A DNA stretch of 64,000 nucleotides, taken from positions 1 to 64,000 of the forward strand of contig JAKQNF010000013.1 in NCBI GenBank assembly GCA_029565935.1, written 5' to 3'. Within the stretch, counting starts at the first letter, position 1; every line of letters starts with the position of its first letter. Position numbers and translations under genes: made by a program. The notes below the pieces were generated by a model. It did not search any database, was not told where the DNA came from, and was given only the letters and a program-made list of their open reading frames with translations. This document shows, one piece after another, positions 15,747-25,539 of the stretch. Origin of the DNA: Bacillota bacterium. Lineage in GTDB: Bacteria > Bacillota > DTU025 > MWDF01.

Positions 15747-17477
15747 ATGTCCGCTGCCATCGCCAATTATGAACGCTGGAGAAAGTTCAAAGCATTGGAT
15801 CCAGAACTTAGGTCCGAGCTAGAAAAGATAAGGAACGATGGCGGTGAGATAGAGGAAAGGTTCGGCTCCAGCCTGGAGTTCGGGACGGCGGGGCTGAGGG
15901 GGACAATCGCCGCAGGCACGAACAGGATGAACATCTACACGGTGCGCAAGGCCTCGTTGGGGCTTGCGCGCTTTGTCATCAAGAACGCGAAGAGGCCGTG
16001 GTCGATAGCCATCGCGTACGACAACAGGCGTAAGTCAAGGATATTCGCAGAAGCTGCCGCGGGGGTCTTCGCCTCGAACGGCATAAAGGCCCTAGTCTTC
16101 GATGAGATACAACCCACACCGGTACTGTCCTACTCCGTCTTACACCACAGGGCGGATGCAGGCGTCATGATCACCGCAAGCCATAACCCGAAGGAATATA
16201 ACGGCTATAAGGTCTATTGGAAGCACGGTGGCCAGGTCGTCGACGAGTTGGCGCTGGCCATCACGAAAGAGTTAGATGCCATAGAGGACGAACTGGGAAT
16301 CGAGGGGATGAGCGTCAGAGACGCGGAGGCGTCCGGCCTTTTGGAGTGGATAGGGCATAAGACGGTGGACAGCTATCTTGAGAATGTGCTCGGACTTATC
16401 ACCGAAAGGGCCGCAATAAGAAACCACGCCAAGCTGCCAATGGTATACACCCCCCTTTATGGCACCGGCGCGAGGCTGGTCCCAGAAGTCCTGCACAGGT
16501 CCGGATTCGAAGGGGTGAGATACGTAGAGGACCAGATGATACCCGATACCGAGTTCGGAAACGTGAAGAGGCCCAATCCGGAGGAACCCGAAGCTTTCAC
16601 TGAGGGGCTTGCGCTTGCGAAGAAGTGCGGCGCTAACCTGGTGATGGCGACGGATCCGGACGCTGACAGGCTCGGGGCCATGAGCAAGGAGAATGACGGA
16701 TCGTTCAGGCTTATCACCGGCAACCAGATGGGAGCGTTATTGATAGACCACCTACTTGCGAAACCTGGCCTGAACGAGGCGAGGACCAGGGGGAGCGTGC
16801 TGATAAAGACCATCGTCACCTCGGATCTCGGAGCATCCGTAGCCAGGAAGAAGGGCATAGAGGTGGTCGAGGTGCTGACTGGGTTCAAGTACATAGGCGA
16901 GCTCATAGACAGATACGCGGCGACGGGGGAAAAGAAGTTCTTCTTCGGTTACGAGGAAAGCTATGGTTACCTCGCAGGGGGGTTCGTAAGGGACAAGGAC
17001 GCCGTCCAGATAGCGTTGCTGGTAGCCGAAATGGCGGCTACGCTGGCAGACAGGGGGCTTACGCTTGGTTCTAGACTGGATGAGCTATATGAGGAGCACG
17101 GCTATTTCGTCGATGGGATCATCAACGTCTCCCTTGAAGGCATTGAAGGGCAGAAGCGCATAAGGGAGATCATGTCTTCCCTGAGGGCAGAAGCGCCCTA
17201 TGTGGTCGGGGTTAACCGCATCATCTCCACCGCCGATTACCAGGAAGGCATGATAAGATTCACGGACGGGAGGGACCCAGAACGGACTGGCCTGCCTTTG
17301 TCAAACGTTCTGAAGTACGTACTGGAGGACGGGTCATGGATATGCATAAGACCGTCCGGGACGGAGCCTAAACTGAAGATATACGTCAGCGCCAGCGCAA
17401 AGGACAGGACCGCAGCCGAGGAGAAGGCCGATTACCTGAAGCGGGAGACCCAGCGGATGGTCATGGCAAGAGGCTGA
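15747..17477 (+). CDS. pgcA: alpha-phosphoglucomutase (PGM/PMM superfamily)
   Basis: The enzyme interconverts glucose-1-phosphate and glucose-6-phosphate, the link between glycogen metabolism and glycolysis. The phosphoserine loop VMITASHNPKEYNGYKVYW, the metal loop ATDPDADRLG, the sugar loop GYEESYGYLAG and the phosphate-binding RPSGTEPKLK are all intact. Length (about 576 residues) and the EESYG motif match the PgcA type rather than phosphoglucosamine mutase. ATG 15747 (MSAAIAN) is preferred because the longer form would overlap the ROK gene. A terminator shared with pgi follows. Confidence 0.9.
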   Translation: MSAAIANYERWRKFKALDPELRSELEKIRNDGGEIEERFGSSLEFGTAGLRGTIAAGTNRMNIYTVRKASLGLARFVIKNAKRPWSIAIAYDNRRKSRIFAEAAAGVFASNGIKALVFDEIQPTPVLSYSVLHHRADAGVMITASHNPKEYNGYKVYWKHGGQVVDELALAITKELDAIEDELGIEGMSVRDAEASGLLEWIGHKTVDSYLENVLGLITERAAIRNHAKLPMVYTPLYGTGARLVPEVLHRSGFEGVRYVEDQMIPDTEFGNVKRPNPEEPEAFTEGLALAKKCGANLVMATDPDADRLGAMSKENDGSFRLITGNQMGALLIDHLLAKPGLNEARTRGSVLIKTIVTSDLGASVARKKGIEVVEVLTGFKYIGELIDRYAATGEKKFFFGYEESYGYLAGGFVRDKDAVQIALLVAEMAATLADRGLTLGSRLDELYEEHGYFVDGIINVSLEGIEGQKRIREIMSSLRAEAPYVVGVNRIISTADYQEGMIRFTDGRDPERTGLPLSNVLKYVLEDGSWICIRPSGTEPKLKIYVSASAKDRTAAEEKADYLKRETQRMVMARG

Positions 17478-17497
17478 TTCTGATACGCAGACGAAAA

Positions 17498-17530
17498 AAA
17501 CCGCCCGTCGATGGGCGGTTTCCTTTTATC
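17498..17530. terminator. bidirectional terminator between pgcA and pgi
   Basis: AAACCGCCC (17498-17506) pairs with GGGCGGTTT (17513-17521). The plus-strand tail is CCTTTT, and the minus-strand tail is a run of seven T including stem bases, so it serves both convergent operons. Confidence 0.88.
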
Positions 17531-17544
17531 CGTGCCGATAGGTC

Positions 17545-19125
17545 TCATGAGACCCAGAAGACTGCCTCCCTGGCCGAAGTCCCTGCCATCCTGACCGGTT
17601 TGTCATCGTTGTAAGCTGCATGCCTTAGCATCGCGAATATGGTGAAAGCATCTTCCTTGCGACCGATCCTCTCTGCGATCTCTACGGCTCCGAAGCGCTC
17701 CGCCTTCCTGCTCTGCAAAAACTCGATGGCCATGTCCAGACAGAGCAGGGCCTGGCCCGCGCTCAGCTTACCCGACTCTACTCCTGGCTGGTTGTAGGCG
17801 TTGATGCCGGTCATGGCCGCATAGAAGCCCACGGCCCTTTCGAATAACGATATGAGAAGTCCTAGGTGGAAGGCATTAACCTCAGGGACTGTGATCGTGA
17901 TCGTAGGGCGGGCCTTCTGCATCAGCGCCTGTCGTGTACCTACAAGGAAAGCAGCGAGGAAATCCCCACAGGTGTTCTTGCCGTCCACGTTCATAGACTG
18001 GCCGATCCTGTCCCTAAGCACCTCGATGAAAGTGACTAGGTACTGATCGGGCCCTTCCACGAGCTGCTGCACGTAGGAATGCTGATCGGTAGAGCCTTTG
18101 TTTCCGAACAGGGTCAGCCCCTGGTTCACTCTCGCGCCCGATCTGTCCAATTCCTTCCCCAACGATTCCATCACCAGCTGTTGCAGGTACTTAGCGAATA
18201 GCGCCAGCCTGTCCTTGTAGGGGAGGACGACGAGGGACCTGTTAGTCTTGCCGTTTGTCGCGAGCAGCCATGACAAGGCCATTATCAAGGACGGATTGTC
18301 GCGCCAGTCGGACGTGCGTCCCAAAGCGTCGCAATACCTTGCCCCTTCGAGCAACGCATCGGTGTCTATTCCCTGTAGTGATGCGGGCAGCAACCCAACG
18401 GCCGACAGCACAGAAGTGCGCCCTCCGACCCAGTCCCACATTGGGAAGCGTCTTATCCATCCTTCCGTTTCTGCGAGCCTGTCCAACGAGCTGCCCTTCT
18501 GCGTTATCGCTACAGCCTGCCTCTGGAATGACAGACCTTCGGCCTCCAGGCGCCTTTTCGCCTCGAGCATGCCGTTCTTCGTCTCGGCCGTGCCGCCGCT
18601 CTTGGAGACTATTATGAAAAGGGCGCTATCTAGCGCGCCTTCAAGGGAACCGAATGTCCTGTCGAAGCCGTCAGGATCAGTGTTATCCATGAAATGCGCC
18701 ATCATGTTATCGCTGCGTCCGCCCAGTGAGTCGTTGACGAGCTGGGGCCCGAGGGCCGATCCGCCTATACCTATGAGGACAAAGCTCTGGAACGGCTTCC
18801 CCGTAGAGGATTTCACCTTTCCGTTGTGCACATCGGATGAGAATTGTTTTATGGCCTCGTAAGTGCCCACTATCTCATCGGCTATTGCCGGCTCAGGGCT
18901 CAAGGCAGGGTTCCTGAGCCAATAATGACCGACCATCCTGCCCTCGTCGGTGTTGGCGACGGCCCCCTTTTCGATTGCGTCCAACTCTGCGAGGGCCGAC
19001 GCAGCCTTCTCTCTAGACCCCTCGTATGCCTCCGGCTGGAGCAGCATGCCACTGTAATCCAGCGAGATATGGCCGAGGGGGTCAAAGTAGCTCATCGAGG
19101 AGTACCTCGTCCATTGGTTGGGCAA
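17545..19125 (-). CDS. pgi: glucose-6-phosphate isomerase
   Basis: It interconverts glucose-6-phosphate and fructose-6-phosphate in the cytoplasm. The sugar-phosphate-binding motifs VLIGIGGSALGPQLV and IIVSKSGGTAETKN, the conserved DNTDPDGFD, and the C-terminal AYNQPGVESGK are present. At about 526 residues it is the long PGI type. GTG 19134 overlaps the glgA stop, but TTG 19125 has AAGGAG at normal spacing and is preferred. It is the last gene of the minus-strand glycogen operon and ends at a bidirectional terminator. Confidence 0.93.
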   Translation of the reverse strand: MPNQWTRYSSMSYFDPLGHISLDYSGMLLQPEAYEGSREKAASALAELDAIEKGAVANTDEGRMVGHYWLRNPALSPEPAIADEIVGTYEAIKQFSSDVHNGKVKSSTGKPFQSFVLIGIGGSALGPQLVNDSLGGRSDNMMAHFMDNTDPDGFDRTFGSLEGALDSALFIIVSKSGGTAETKNGMLEAKRRLEAEGLSFQRQAVAITQKGSSLDRLAETEGWIRRFPMWDWVGGRTSVLSAVGLLPASLQGIDTDALLEGARYCDALGRTSDWRDNPSLIMALSWLLATNGKTNRSLVVLPYKDRLALFAKYLQQLVMESLGKELDRSGARVNQGLTLFGNKGSTDQHSYVQQLVEGPDQYLVTFIEVLRDRIGQSMNVDGKNTCGDFLAAFLVGTRQALMQKARPTITITVPEVNAFHLGLLISLFERAVGFYAAMTGINAYNQPGVESGKLSAGQALLCLDMAIEFLQSRKAERFGAVEIAERIGRKEDAFTIFAMLRHAAYNDDKPVRMAGTSAREAVFWVS

Positions 19126-19130
19126 AACAA

Positions 19131-20651
19131 TCACTCCTTAGCCGGTTTTGTGCTTTTTGTGAGCAACGAATCGTATAGCTTCATGTATTCCCCGGCCGCC
19201 TTCTCCCAGCTGCTGTCCACGGACATGGCGTCATGAACGAGCCTGTCCCAGACTCCTCGCTCGTAACGGAACAGGCCCACGGCCCTCCATATCGTCTCCA
19301 GCAGCTCGTGGGCGTTATAATTGACGAAGCTGAAGCCGGTGCCTTCGCCTGTAAACTTGTTGTAAGGTCTTACGGTGTCTTTTAGGCCTCCGGTCTCCCT
19401 TACGAGAGGTAAAGTACCGTACCTCATGGCTATGAGCTGGCTCAATCCGCACGGTTCGAAAGCGGAGGGCATCAACAGGATGTCCGAGCCGGCATAGAGC
19501 TTCCTGGCCAGGTCCTCGTCGAAGTAGATCTTAGCGGCCACGCGGCCGGGATGCTTCGCCGCAAGGGCCCTGAAGAACTCCTCGTACTTAGGATCGCCAG
19601 TACCAAGAACTGCAAGCTGCGTCTCTGGATCCTGCAAGATCTCCTCTGCGATCCTTGCCACAAGATCCAGCCCTTTCTGGGAGATGAGCCTGCTGATGAT
19701 GGACATCAACACCTTGTCGCCGCCCTGGCCCAACCCCAGCATCCGCTGGACCCCCGTCTTGTTGGCGGCCTTGCCTGACATGTGGTCCTTATCGTAGTTC
19801 ATGAAGATGTGCTTGTCCGTCGAGGGGTCATACGATTTGGAATCGATCCCGTTCACTATGCCGGACAGCTTGAAGGAATACTCCTTTAAAAGTCCGTCGA
19901 GCCCTTCGCCGAACCAGGCGGTCAATATCTCCTCGGCGTAGCTCCTGCTGACGGTCGTTATGGCATCGGAGAAGACTATCGCCCCTTTCATCAAGTTCAC
20001 CGCCTTGTTGAACTCCAGCCTGTCAGGCTTGAAATAATCCGACTTGGAGAGCCCGAGCACGTCGTCTATGACCTGGGGCGACATCACTCCCTGGTAGGCC
20101 ATGCTGTGTATCGTGAATACGCTCAGGGCAGACTTCAAGCCGGGCGTTGCTTTGTAGCCCGCGTGCATAAGAAGAGGTATGGGGGCCGTCTGCCAATCAT
20201 TACAATGCAGTATGTCGGGCTTGAAGCCGACTGCGGGGAGCATGTCCAAAGCAGCCTTGCTCAGGAAGCAGAAACGTTCTCCGTCGTCTCCGTATCCGTA
20301 GAGGCTCTCCCTTCGGTAGTAGAACTCGTTGTCGACGAAATGCCATCTTATACCAAGGTGGTCCAGGGTCTTCACGCCACAGTACTGTTTGCGCCAACCG
20401 AGATTGAGCTGGAACTCTGCCTCATCGGTCATGCGCTCCCTCCAGATATGGCCTATGCTCCCGTAAAGGGGCAGCACCACCCTGACTTCCGCGCCTAGCT
20501 CGGCTAGTTTCGGTGTCAGTGAGCCGGCTACGTCGGCCAGACCGCCGGTCTTGCAAAACGGCACCGCCTCTGACGTAATGAACAGCACCTTAGGTTTCCT
20601 GCCGCCCTGTGGGGCTTTCTTCGTCGTAGACACATCATCACCCCATTTCAT
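19131..20651 (-). CDS. glgA: glycogen (starch) synthase, GT5
   Basis: It extends alpha-1,4-glucan chains from ADP-glucose made by GlgC/GlgD. The N-terminal VLFITSEAVPFCKTGGLADV contains the KTGGL ADP-binding motif. The C-terminal domain has LLMPSAFEPCGLSQLIAMRYG with the catalytic-site EPCGL, and TGGLKDTV follows. The listed ORF starts too far upstream. ATG 20651 overlaps the glgD stop in TGATG and gives 506 residues, typical for the family. Coupled translation with glgD is likely. Confidence 0.93.
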   Translation of the reverse strand: MKWGDDVSTTKKAPQGGRKPKVLFITSEAVPFCKTGGLADVAGSLTPKLAELGAEVRVVLPLYGSIGHIWRERMTDEAEFQLNLGWRKQYCGVKTLDHLGIRWHFVDNEFYYRRESLYGYGDDGERFCFLSKAALDMLPAVGFKPDILHCNDWQTAPIPLLMHAGYKATPGLKSALSVFTIHSMAYQGVMSPQVIDDVLGLSKSDYFKPDRLEFNKAVNLMKGAIVFSDAITTVSRSYAEEILTAWFGEGLDGLLKEYSFKLSGIVNGIDSKSYDPSTDKHIFMNYDKDHMSGKAANKTGVQRMLGLGQGGDKVLMSIISRLISQKGLDLVARIAEEILQDPETQLAVLGTGDPKYEEFFRALAAKHPGRVAAKIYFDEDLARKLYAGSDILLMPSAFEPCGLSQLIAMRYGTLPLVRETGGLKDTVRPYNKFTGEGTGFSFVNYNAHELLETIWRAVGLFRYERGVWDRLVHDAMSVDSSWEKAAGEYMKLYDSLLTKSTKPAKE

Positions 20652-21799
20652 CAAAGGCGGCTTTCCTTGCCCACCACTATGGGCCTGCCGCCGGAGCTGT
20701 CTATCTTCAAGGTGATTCCAGAGCTTATGACCACCTCGCTGTCGAGTATCGCGTTCTCGATGTGCACGTTGCCCTCTATCCTGCATCTTCGCAGCAAGAT
20801 GCAGTTCTTGACGAAAGAGTCCTTCCCTACGTAGACGTTCCTAGAAAGCACGCTGCCTTCCACCCTTCCATGTATGAAGCAGCCGGTGGATACAAGGCTG
20901 TCCTTAACTTCGGCGGTAGCGTAGTATTTCGTCGGCGGCCTGTCTATTGACCTGGTGAATACGGGACCGTCTTCGTAGAAAAGGGCATCCCTTACGGATT
21001 CGGACTTCAAGTCCATATTGCAGTCGAAGTAGTTCACTATGGAGTTCAGCTTCGCGACATACCCTTCGAACTTGTAGCCGAATACTCTAAGAGAACGGAT
21101 GTTGTCGCCGATTATGTCCATGAGGTCCTTGCTTCCTCCTGAGGCCATAGCAAGGTTCATGCACTCTATCAGCAGGTCCTTGCTGACAAGCACGGCTTCC
21201 AGGAAAAGGTTGTTTCTGCCCGACCTGGGCCTCGCAACGACGCTGCTTATCCTTCCGTCCGGACCCACGCTCAGGTAACTGAGGTATTGGGTCCTGTCTG
21301 GATCGGCGAGGTATTCATCCTCGTAATCCTCCTGTTTATAAAGGACCGTGAAATCGGCCCCGCGGCCGAGGTGCGATTCTAGCATCCTCCTGTAGTCGAA
21401 TCTGTACAGCAGCCCGCTTCCGGATAGCAGTATGTATTGCTGCCTCGCCTTCTTAAGCATATCGGCGTTCACCGAAAGGTCCTTCAGATCGAAGCCCATC
21501 TCAGAGTTGTAGAGCCCAGGGCTTGCGGTGGGCAGCAATTTGAGCCCGTCCGTCTTCCTGTCCAGGCCCCAGGGCATACCGGCTCCCAGATGCTCCAGCA
21601 GAGTGCTGTATTTGCTGTATATCACTACTCCTACGTGTTTTATGCCCGAGAGGACCATGTTCGACAAGGGGAAGTCGATCAGCCTGTACCTGCCGCCGAA
21701 CTGCACGGCTGGCAGGTTCCTTGTTCGGGCGAGCTCGCCAAGCGAAACGTCGGGCTTCGTGTCCATCATCATCCCCATGATCTCGTTCAAGCCGATCAC
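20651..21799 (-). CDS. glgD: glucose-1-phosphate adenylyltransferase subunit GlgD
   Basis: This is the GlgC paralogue found with GlgC in Bacillota and some other phyla, where it is mainly a regulatory subunit. Sequence features: [18 protein letters not shown]-like text ([15 protein letters not shown]) is kept, but the N-terminal GlgC nucleotide loop LAGGQGSRL is replaced by [16 protein letters not shown], consistent with a weakly catalytic subunit. The C-terminal left-handed beta-helix ([20 protein letters not shown]) is present. GTG 21799 overlaps the glgC stop as GTGA; TTG 21790 is the alternative start. Confidence 0.9.
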   Translation of the reverse strand: MIGLNEIMGMMMDTKPDVSLGELARTRNLPAVQFGGRYRLIDFPLSNMVLSGIKHVGVVIYSKYSTLLEHLGAGMPWGLDRKTDGLKLLPTASPGLYNSEMGFDLKDLSVNADMLKKARQQYILLSGSGLLYRFDYRRMLESHLGRGADFTVLYKQEDYEDEYLADPDRTQYLSYLSVGPDGRISSVVARPRSGRNNLFLEAVLVSKDLLIECMNLAMASGGSKDLMDIIGDNIRSLRVFGYKFEGYVAKLNSIVNYFDCNMDLKSESVRDALFYEDGPVFTRSIDRPPTKYYATAEVKDSLVSTGCFIHGRVEGSVLSRNVYVGKDSFVKNCILLRRCRIEGNVHIENAILDSEVVISSGITLKIDSSGGRPIVVGKESRL

Positions 21800-23007
21800 C
21801 TTCCTTCCTCTTCTAAATCGGGCGCCTTGACGATCGTGCCCGGCTCTACGCAAGCGCCTGCGCATAGGGTCTCGCTGTTGGCGACCACCGTGATGGGTCC
21901 GCTCGCCCCTACGGTATCGTCACATGCTCCTATCCTGCATCCGCTACCTATAACTGCGCCCTCGCCAATGATCGAGCGGCCGATTCTCGCGCGCTCTAGA
22001 ACCTTGGTCCTCGGCAGCAGTATGCTGTTCCTTACGACCGCCCCTCGGCAGACCCTCACGCCGGCGAACAGGACGCTGTCCTCTACGGTGCCCTCGATTA
22101 CACAGCCGTCCGTAACGAGGGAGTTCTTGATCAGGGCTCCGGGCGAGATGTAATGGGGCGGCATGACGGCCGACCTTGAAAGCAGCCTCTTCTCCTGCCC
22201 GCAGATGTCGAACACCGGCGATTCTCCCAGCAGGTCCATGTGGGCGGCGAAATATGAATCTATCGTACCGACGTCCTTCCAGTACCCTTCGAACTTGTAG
22301 GCGAATAGCCGCTTGCCGGCCTTAAGCATGGACGGGATGACGTCCTTGCCGAAATCGTGGCTGGAGGATTCGTCTTGTTCGTCAGCCTCGAGGCGCTCTT
22401 TCAGGAAGCCCCAGTTGAAGATGTATATGCCCATCGATGCCAGGTTGCTGACCGGCTCTTTTGGCTTTTCATAGAATTCCGTGATCCTTCCGTCGGCTAA
22501 GGCCTTCATTATCCCGAACCTGGACGCTTCCTCCCAGGGCACTTCCATGACGGCTATCGTGGCGTCGGCAGATTTCTCCTTGTGGAAGGCCAGCATCAGG
22601 GAGTAGTCCATCTCGTATATATGATCGCCCGAGATCACCAGCACGTAGTCCGGCGAATAATGGTCTATGAAGTCGGTGTTCTGGTATATCGCGTTAGCCG
22701 TGCCCTTGTACCAGCTTCCGCCGTGCTCCCTGGTAAAAGGGGGCAGTATGCTGACGCCGCCGCCCTCGACGGCAAGGTCCCAAGCCGTGCCGATGCCGAC
22801 GTGCTCATGCAGCATGAGGGGCTTGTACTGCGTCAGCACCCCTACCGTGTCTATGTTGGACGCAGTGCAGTTGGAGAGACTGAAGTCGATTATCCTGTAC
22901 TTGCCCCCGAAGGGCACGGCGGGTTTGGCCAGGTCCCGGGTGAGCGCCCCGAGCCTGCTGCCCTGGCCTCCTGCCAGTAGCATGGCGATCCATTCTTTCC
23001 GTGCCAT
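21796..23007 (-). CDS. glgC: glucose-1-phosphate adenylyltransferase
   Basis: It makes ADP-glucose from glucose-1-phosphate and ATP, the committed step of glycogen synthesis. The nucleotide loop [15 protein letters not shown], the [16 protein letters not shown] motif, the catalytic-region GDHIYEMDY and the [14 protein letters not shown] sugar-binding segment are all intact, followed by a C-terminal beta-helix. At 403 residues the length is normal. It lies 21 bases after glgP and overlaps glgD by four bases. The product pyrophosphate would be removed by the Ppa encoded at 8.5 kb. Confidence 0.95.
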   Translation of the reverse strand: MARKEWIAMLLAGGQGSRLGALTRDLAKPAVPFGGKYRIIDFSLSNCTASNIDTVGVLTQYKPLMLHEHVGIGTAWDLAVEGGGVSILPPFTREHGGSWYKGTANAIYQNTDFIDHYSPDYVLVISGDHIYEMDYSLMLAFHKEKSADATIAVMEVPWEEASRFGIMKALADGRITEFYEKPKEPVSNLASMGIYIFNWGFLKERLEADEQDESSSHDFGKDVIPSMLKAGKRLFAYKFEGYWKDVGTIDSYFAAHMDLLGESPVFDICGQEKRLLSRSAVMPPHYISPGALIKNSLVTDGCVIEGTVEDSVLFAGVRVCRGAVVRNSILLPRTKVLERARIGRSIIGEGAVIGSGCRIGACDDTVGASGPITVVANSETLCAGACVEPGTIVKAPDLEEEGR

Positions 23008-23028
23008 GTGCGATCACCCCAGTCTTCG

Positions 23029-25452
23029 CTATGTAGTCCTTACGCGCCAGATCTCGTCGGCGTACTTCCTGATCGTAAGATCGCTGGAGAATCTTCCCGA
23101 ACGTGCGATGTTCACGAGGGACATCCTCGTCCAACGGTCCTCATCAAGGTAGGCGGCCCCTATGTCCGCCAACGCGGCGCACAGGCCTGGGAGGTCCTTC
23201 AGCGTTAGGAACTCATCGTTCTCATCCAGCAGGTGGGCCCTTATGCGGTCGAACTCGTGCCTTGCCGCCGGCAAGAAGCCGTCCGACAGGTGGTCCACGG
23301 CGGCCCTTATCCTCGCGTCTGAACCATACAGGTCAGAGGACCTGTAACTGTGCGAACTGTACAGCCTTATAACCTCGGAAGGATCCAGGCCGAAGACGAA
23401 CATGTTATCCGGGCCCACCTCCTCGAAGATCTCGATGTTGGCCCCGTCCATCGTCCCAAGCGTGACTGCCCCGTTCATCATGAACTTCATGTTCCCGGTG
23501 CCGGACGCCTCCTTGCTGGCAGTAGAGACCTGCACCGATACGTCCGTCGCTGGGATTATCCTCTCGGCGAGCGATACGCAGTAGTTCTCAAGGAACACGA
23601 CCTTAAGGACGTCGCTTACTCTCGCATCCGAGTTTATCCGGTCCGCGATAGAGCTTATTAGCTTGATGGTGTCCTTGGCCAGGCTGTACGAGGGGGCAGC
23701 CTTGCCGGCAAATATGTAAGTCCTCGGTACTATCCCTTCGGTGCCGTCCTTAAGGAGCGAGTCATAGTAGTCGATTATCCCGAGCGCGCACATAAGCTGC
23801 CTCTTGTATGCATGTATTCGCTTTATGTGGGCTATGAATATGCCATCGGGGTCCGTCGAGATTCCAGTCGCCGATAGGATGTGGTTCGACAGCAGGACCT
23901 TGTTGCCGCGCTTTACGGCGGCCAGCCGCTCCTTGAAGGAGGGATCGTCGGCGAATTCCTCCAACTTGCGCAACATAAGCGGTTCCTTGATCCAAGTGTC
24001 GCCTATGGACGAGCTGATAAGGCCGGCGAGCCCGGGATTGGATTTGAGCAGGAACCGTCTTTGCGTTATCCCGTTCGTCATGTTGGTGAATTTCTCGGGC
24101 CAGAGCTCTGCGAAGTCCTTGAACAGGTACTTCACCAGTATCTCCGAGTGTATCTTCGCGACGCCGTTGACCTTGCCGCTTCCGTAGATGGCCATATTTG
24201 CCATGTGGACGTGGCCTTCTTTGATTATGAACATCCTGGACTGCCTTTCGAGCTGTCCGGGATATGCCTCCTCGAGATGGTGCCTGAGCCTCTTTTGCAT
24301 CTCTTCGACGATCATGTATATCCTGGGGAGAAGGCTCCTGAAAAGATGCTCCGACCACTTTTCCAGAGCTTCTGGCATTATGGTGTGGTTGGTGTAGTTA
24401 ATCGTCCTAGTGGTGATGTCCCACGCCTGCTCCCAGCTCATTGCCTCCTCGTCCATCAAAAGCCTCATGAGCTCGGGTATGCAAAGGGCGGGGTGGGTGT
24501 CGTTTATCTGTATGGCGACTTTTTCGGGCAGGTCGTGGAGCGTGCCGAACCTCTCCTTGTGGTGCCTTAGGATGCTCTGCAGGCCAGCTGATACCAGGAA
24601 GTACTGCTGCTTTAGCCTAAGTTTCTTTCCCTCCGGCCTGGAATCGTCCGGGTAGAGCAGGTCGGAGATAGACTCCGCCTCGTGCTTGCTCTTCATGGCC
24701 GCCGCATATTCGCCCCTGCTAAGTAGCGAGAAATCGAAATCCTTGGTCGGGGCTTCGGATTCCCAGAGCCTCAGCGTGTTCACAACGCCGTTCGCATAAC
24801 CTACGATCGGCACGTCGTACGGCACTGCCCTCACCGTGTCGAAACCCTCGTGTATGAACACCATCCGGCCATATACGAAATCCGTCCTTACCCTTCCTCC
24901 GAGGCGCACGTATACCGACCTTTCGGGCTTCTTTATCTCCCAGACGTTCGTGGAGGCGAGCCAGTTGTCAGGCAGCTCCACTTGGTAGCCGTCAATTATC
25001 CTCTGCTTGAAGAGCCCGTACCTGTACCTTATGGAACAGCCGTGGCCGGCGATGCCAAGCGATGCCATGCTGTCGAGGAAACAGGCGCCCAGCCTGCCCA
25101 GGCCCCCTGTCCCTATGGCGGGCTCGGGTTCTTGCTCGGCGAGGCTTAAAAGCTCGATGTCCAGCTCCTTTAGGGCCTCCTCGGCGATGTCCATGAGGCC
25201 AAGGTGGATCATGTTGGAGATCAGGAAGCGCCCAGGCAGAAACTCCATCGAGAAGTAATATACCTGCTTCTTCTGCCCCTTTTTGATGTCTTGGGCGGTC
25301 GCGCCCCAGTTCTTGAGGGCCGCCTCTCTGACCAGGGAGGCGAGGGCCAGGTATCTATCGTTATCCGTCGAGGCTTCGAGCGTCTTGCCGAAGCTGGACA
25401 TGAGCCTTTCTACGAAGGCCGCCTTGAATTCCTGTACGGTGGAAATGACCAT
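23029..25452 (-). CDS. glgP: glycogen/maltodextrin phosphorylase, GT35
   Basis: It releases glucose-1-phosphate from the ends of alpha-glucans. The pyridoxal-phosphate site EASGTGNMKFMMNGAVTLG is intact, as are the AINDTHPA-like IQINDTHPALCIPELMRLL and the early GTGGLGRLGACFLDSMASL. At 807 residues it is the classical GlgP/MalP length. GAGGG lies upstream of ATG 25452. Together with the GH13-GH77 fusion upstream it could degrade both stored glycogen and imported maltodextrins. Confidence 0.95.
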   Translation of the reverse strand: MVISTVQEFKAAFVERLMSSFGKTLEASTDNDRYLALASLVREAALKNWGATAQDIKKGQKKQVYYFSMEFLPGRFLISNMIHLGLMDIAEEALKELDIELLSLAEQEPEPAIGTGGLGRLGACFLDSMASLGIAGHGCSIRYRYGLFKQRIIDGYQVELPDNWLASTNVWEIKKPERSVYVRLGGRVRTDFVYGRMVFIHEGFDTVRAVPYDVPIVGYANGVVNTLRLWESEAPTKDFDFSLLSRGEYAAAMKSKHEAESISDLLYPDDSRPEGKKLRLKQQYFLVSAGLQSILRHHKERFGTLHDLPEKVAIQINDTHPALCIPELMRLLMDEEAMSWEQAWDITTRTINYTNHTIMPEALEKWSEHLFRSLLPRIYMIVEEMQKRLRHHLEEAYPGQLERQSRMFIIKEGHVHMANMAIYGSGKVNGVAKIHSEILVKYLFKDFAELWPEKFTNMTNGITQRRFLLKSNPGLAGLISSSIGDTWIKEPLMLRKLEEFADDPSFKERLAAVKRGNKVLLSNHILSATGISTDPDGIFIAHIKRIHAYKRQLMCALGIIDYYDSLLKDGTEGIVPRTYIFAGKAAPSYSLAKDTIKLISSIADRINSDARVSDVLKVVFLENYCVSLAERIIPATDVSVQVSTASKEASGTGNMKFMMNGAVTLGTMDGANIEIFEEVGPDNMFVFGLDPSEVIRLYSSHSYRSSDLYGSDARIRAAVDHLSDGFLPAARHEFDRIRAHLLDENDEFLTLKDLPGLCAALADIGAAYLDEDRWTRMSLVNIARSGRFSSDLTIRKYADEIWRVRTT

Positions 25453-25539
25453 GTTGATGCCCTCTTCACAATGTTAATCCGATGTGTAATTCTATGGACT
25501 GGCATACCTTTCCTTCTGAAGGCGCGCCGATAGTGCGGT

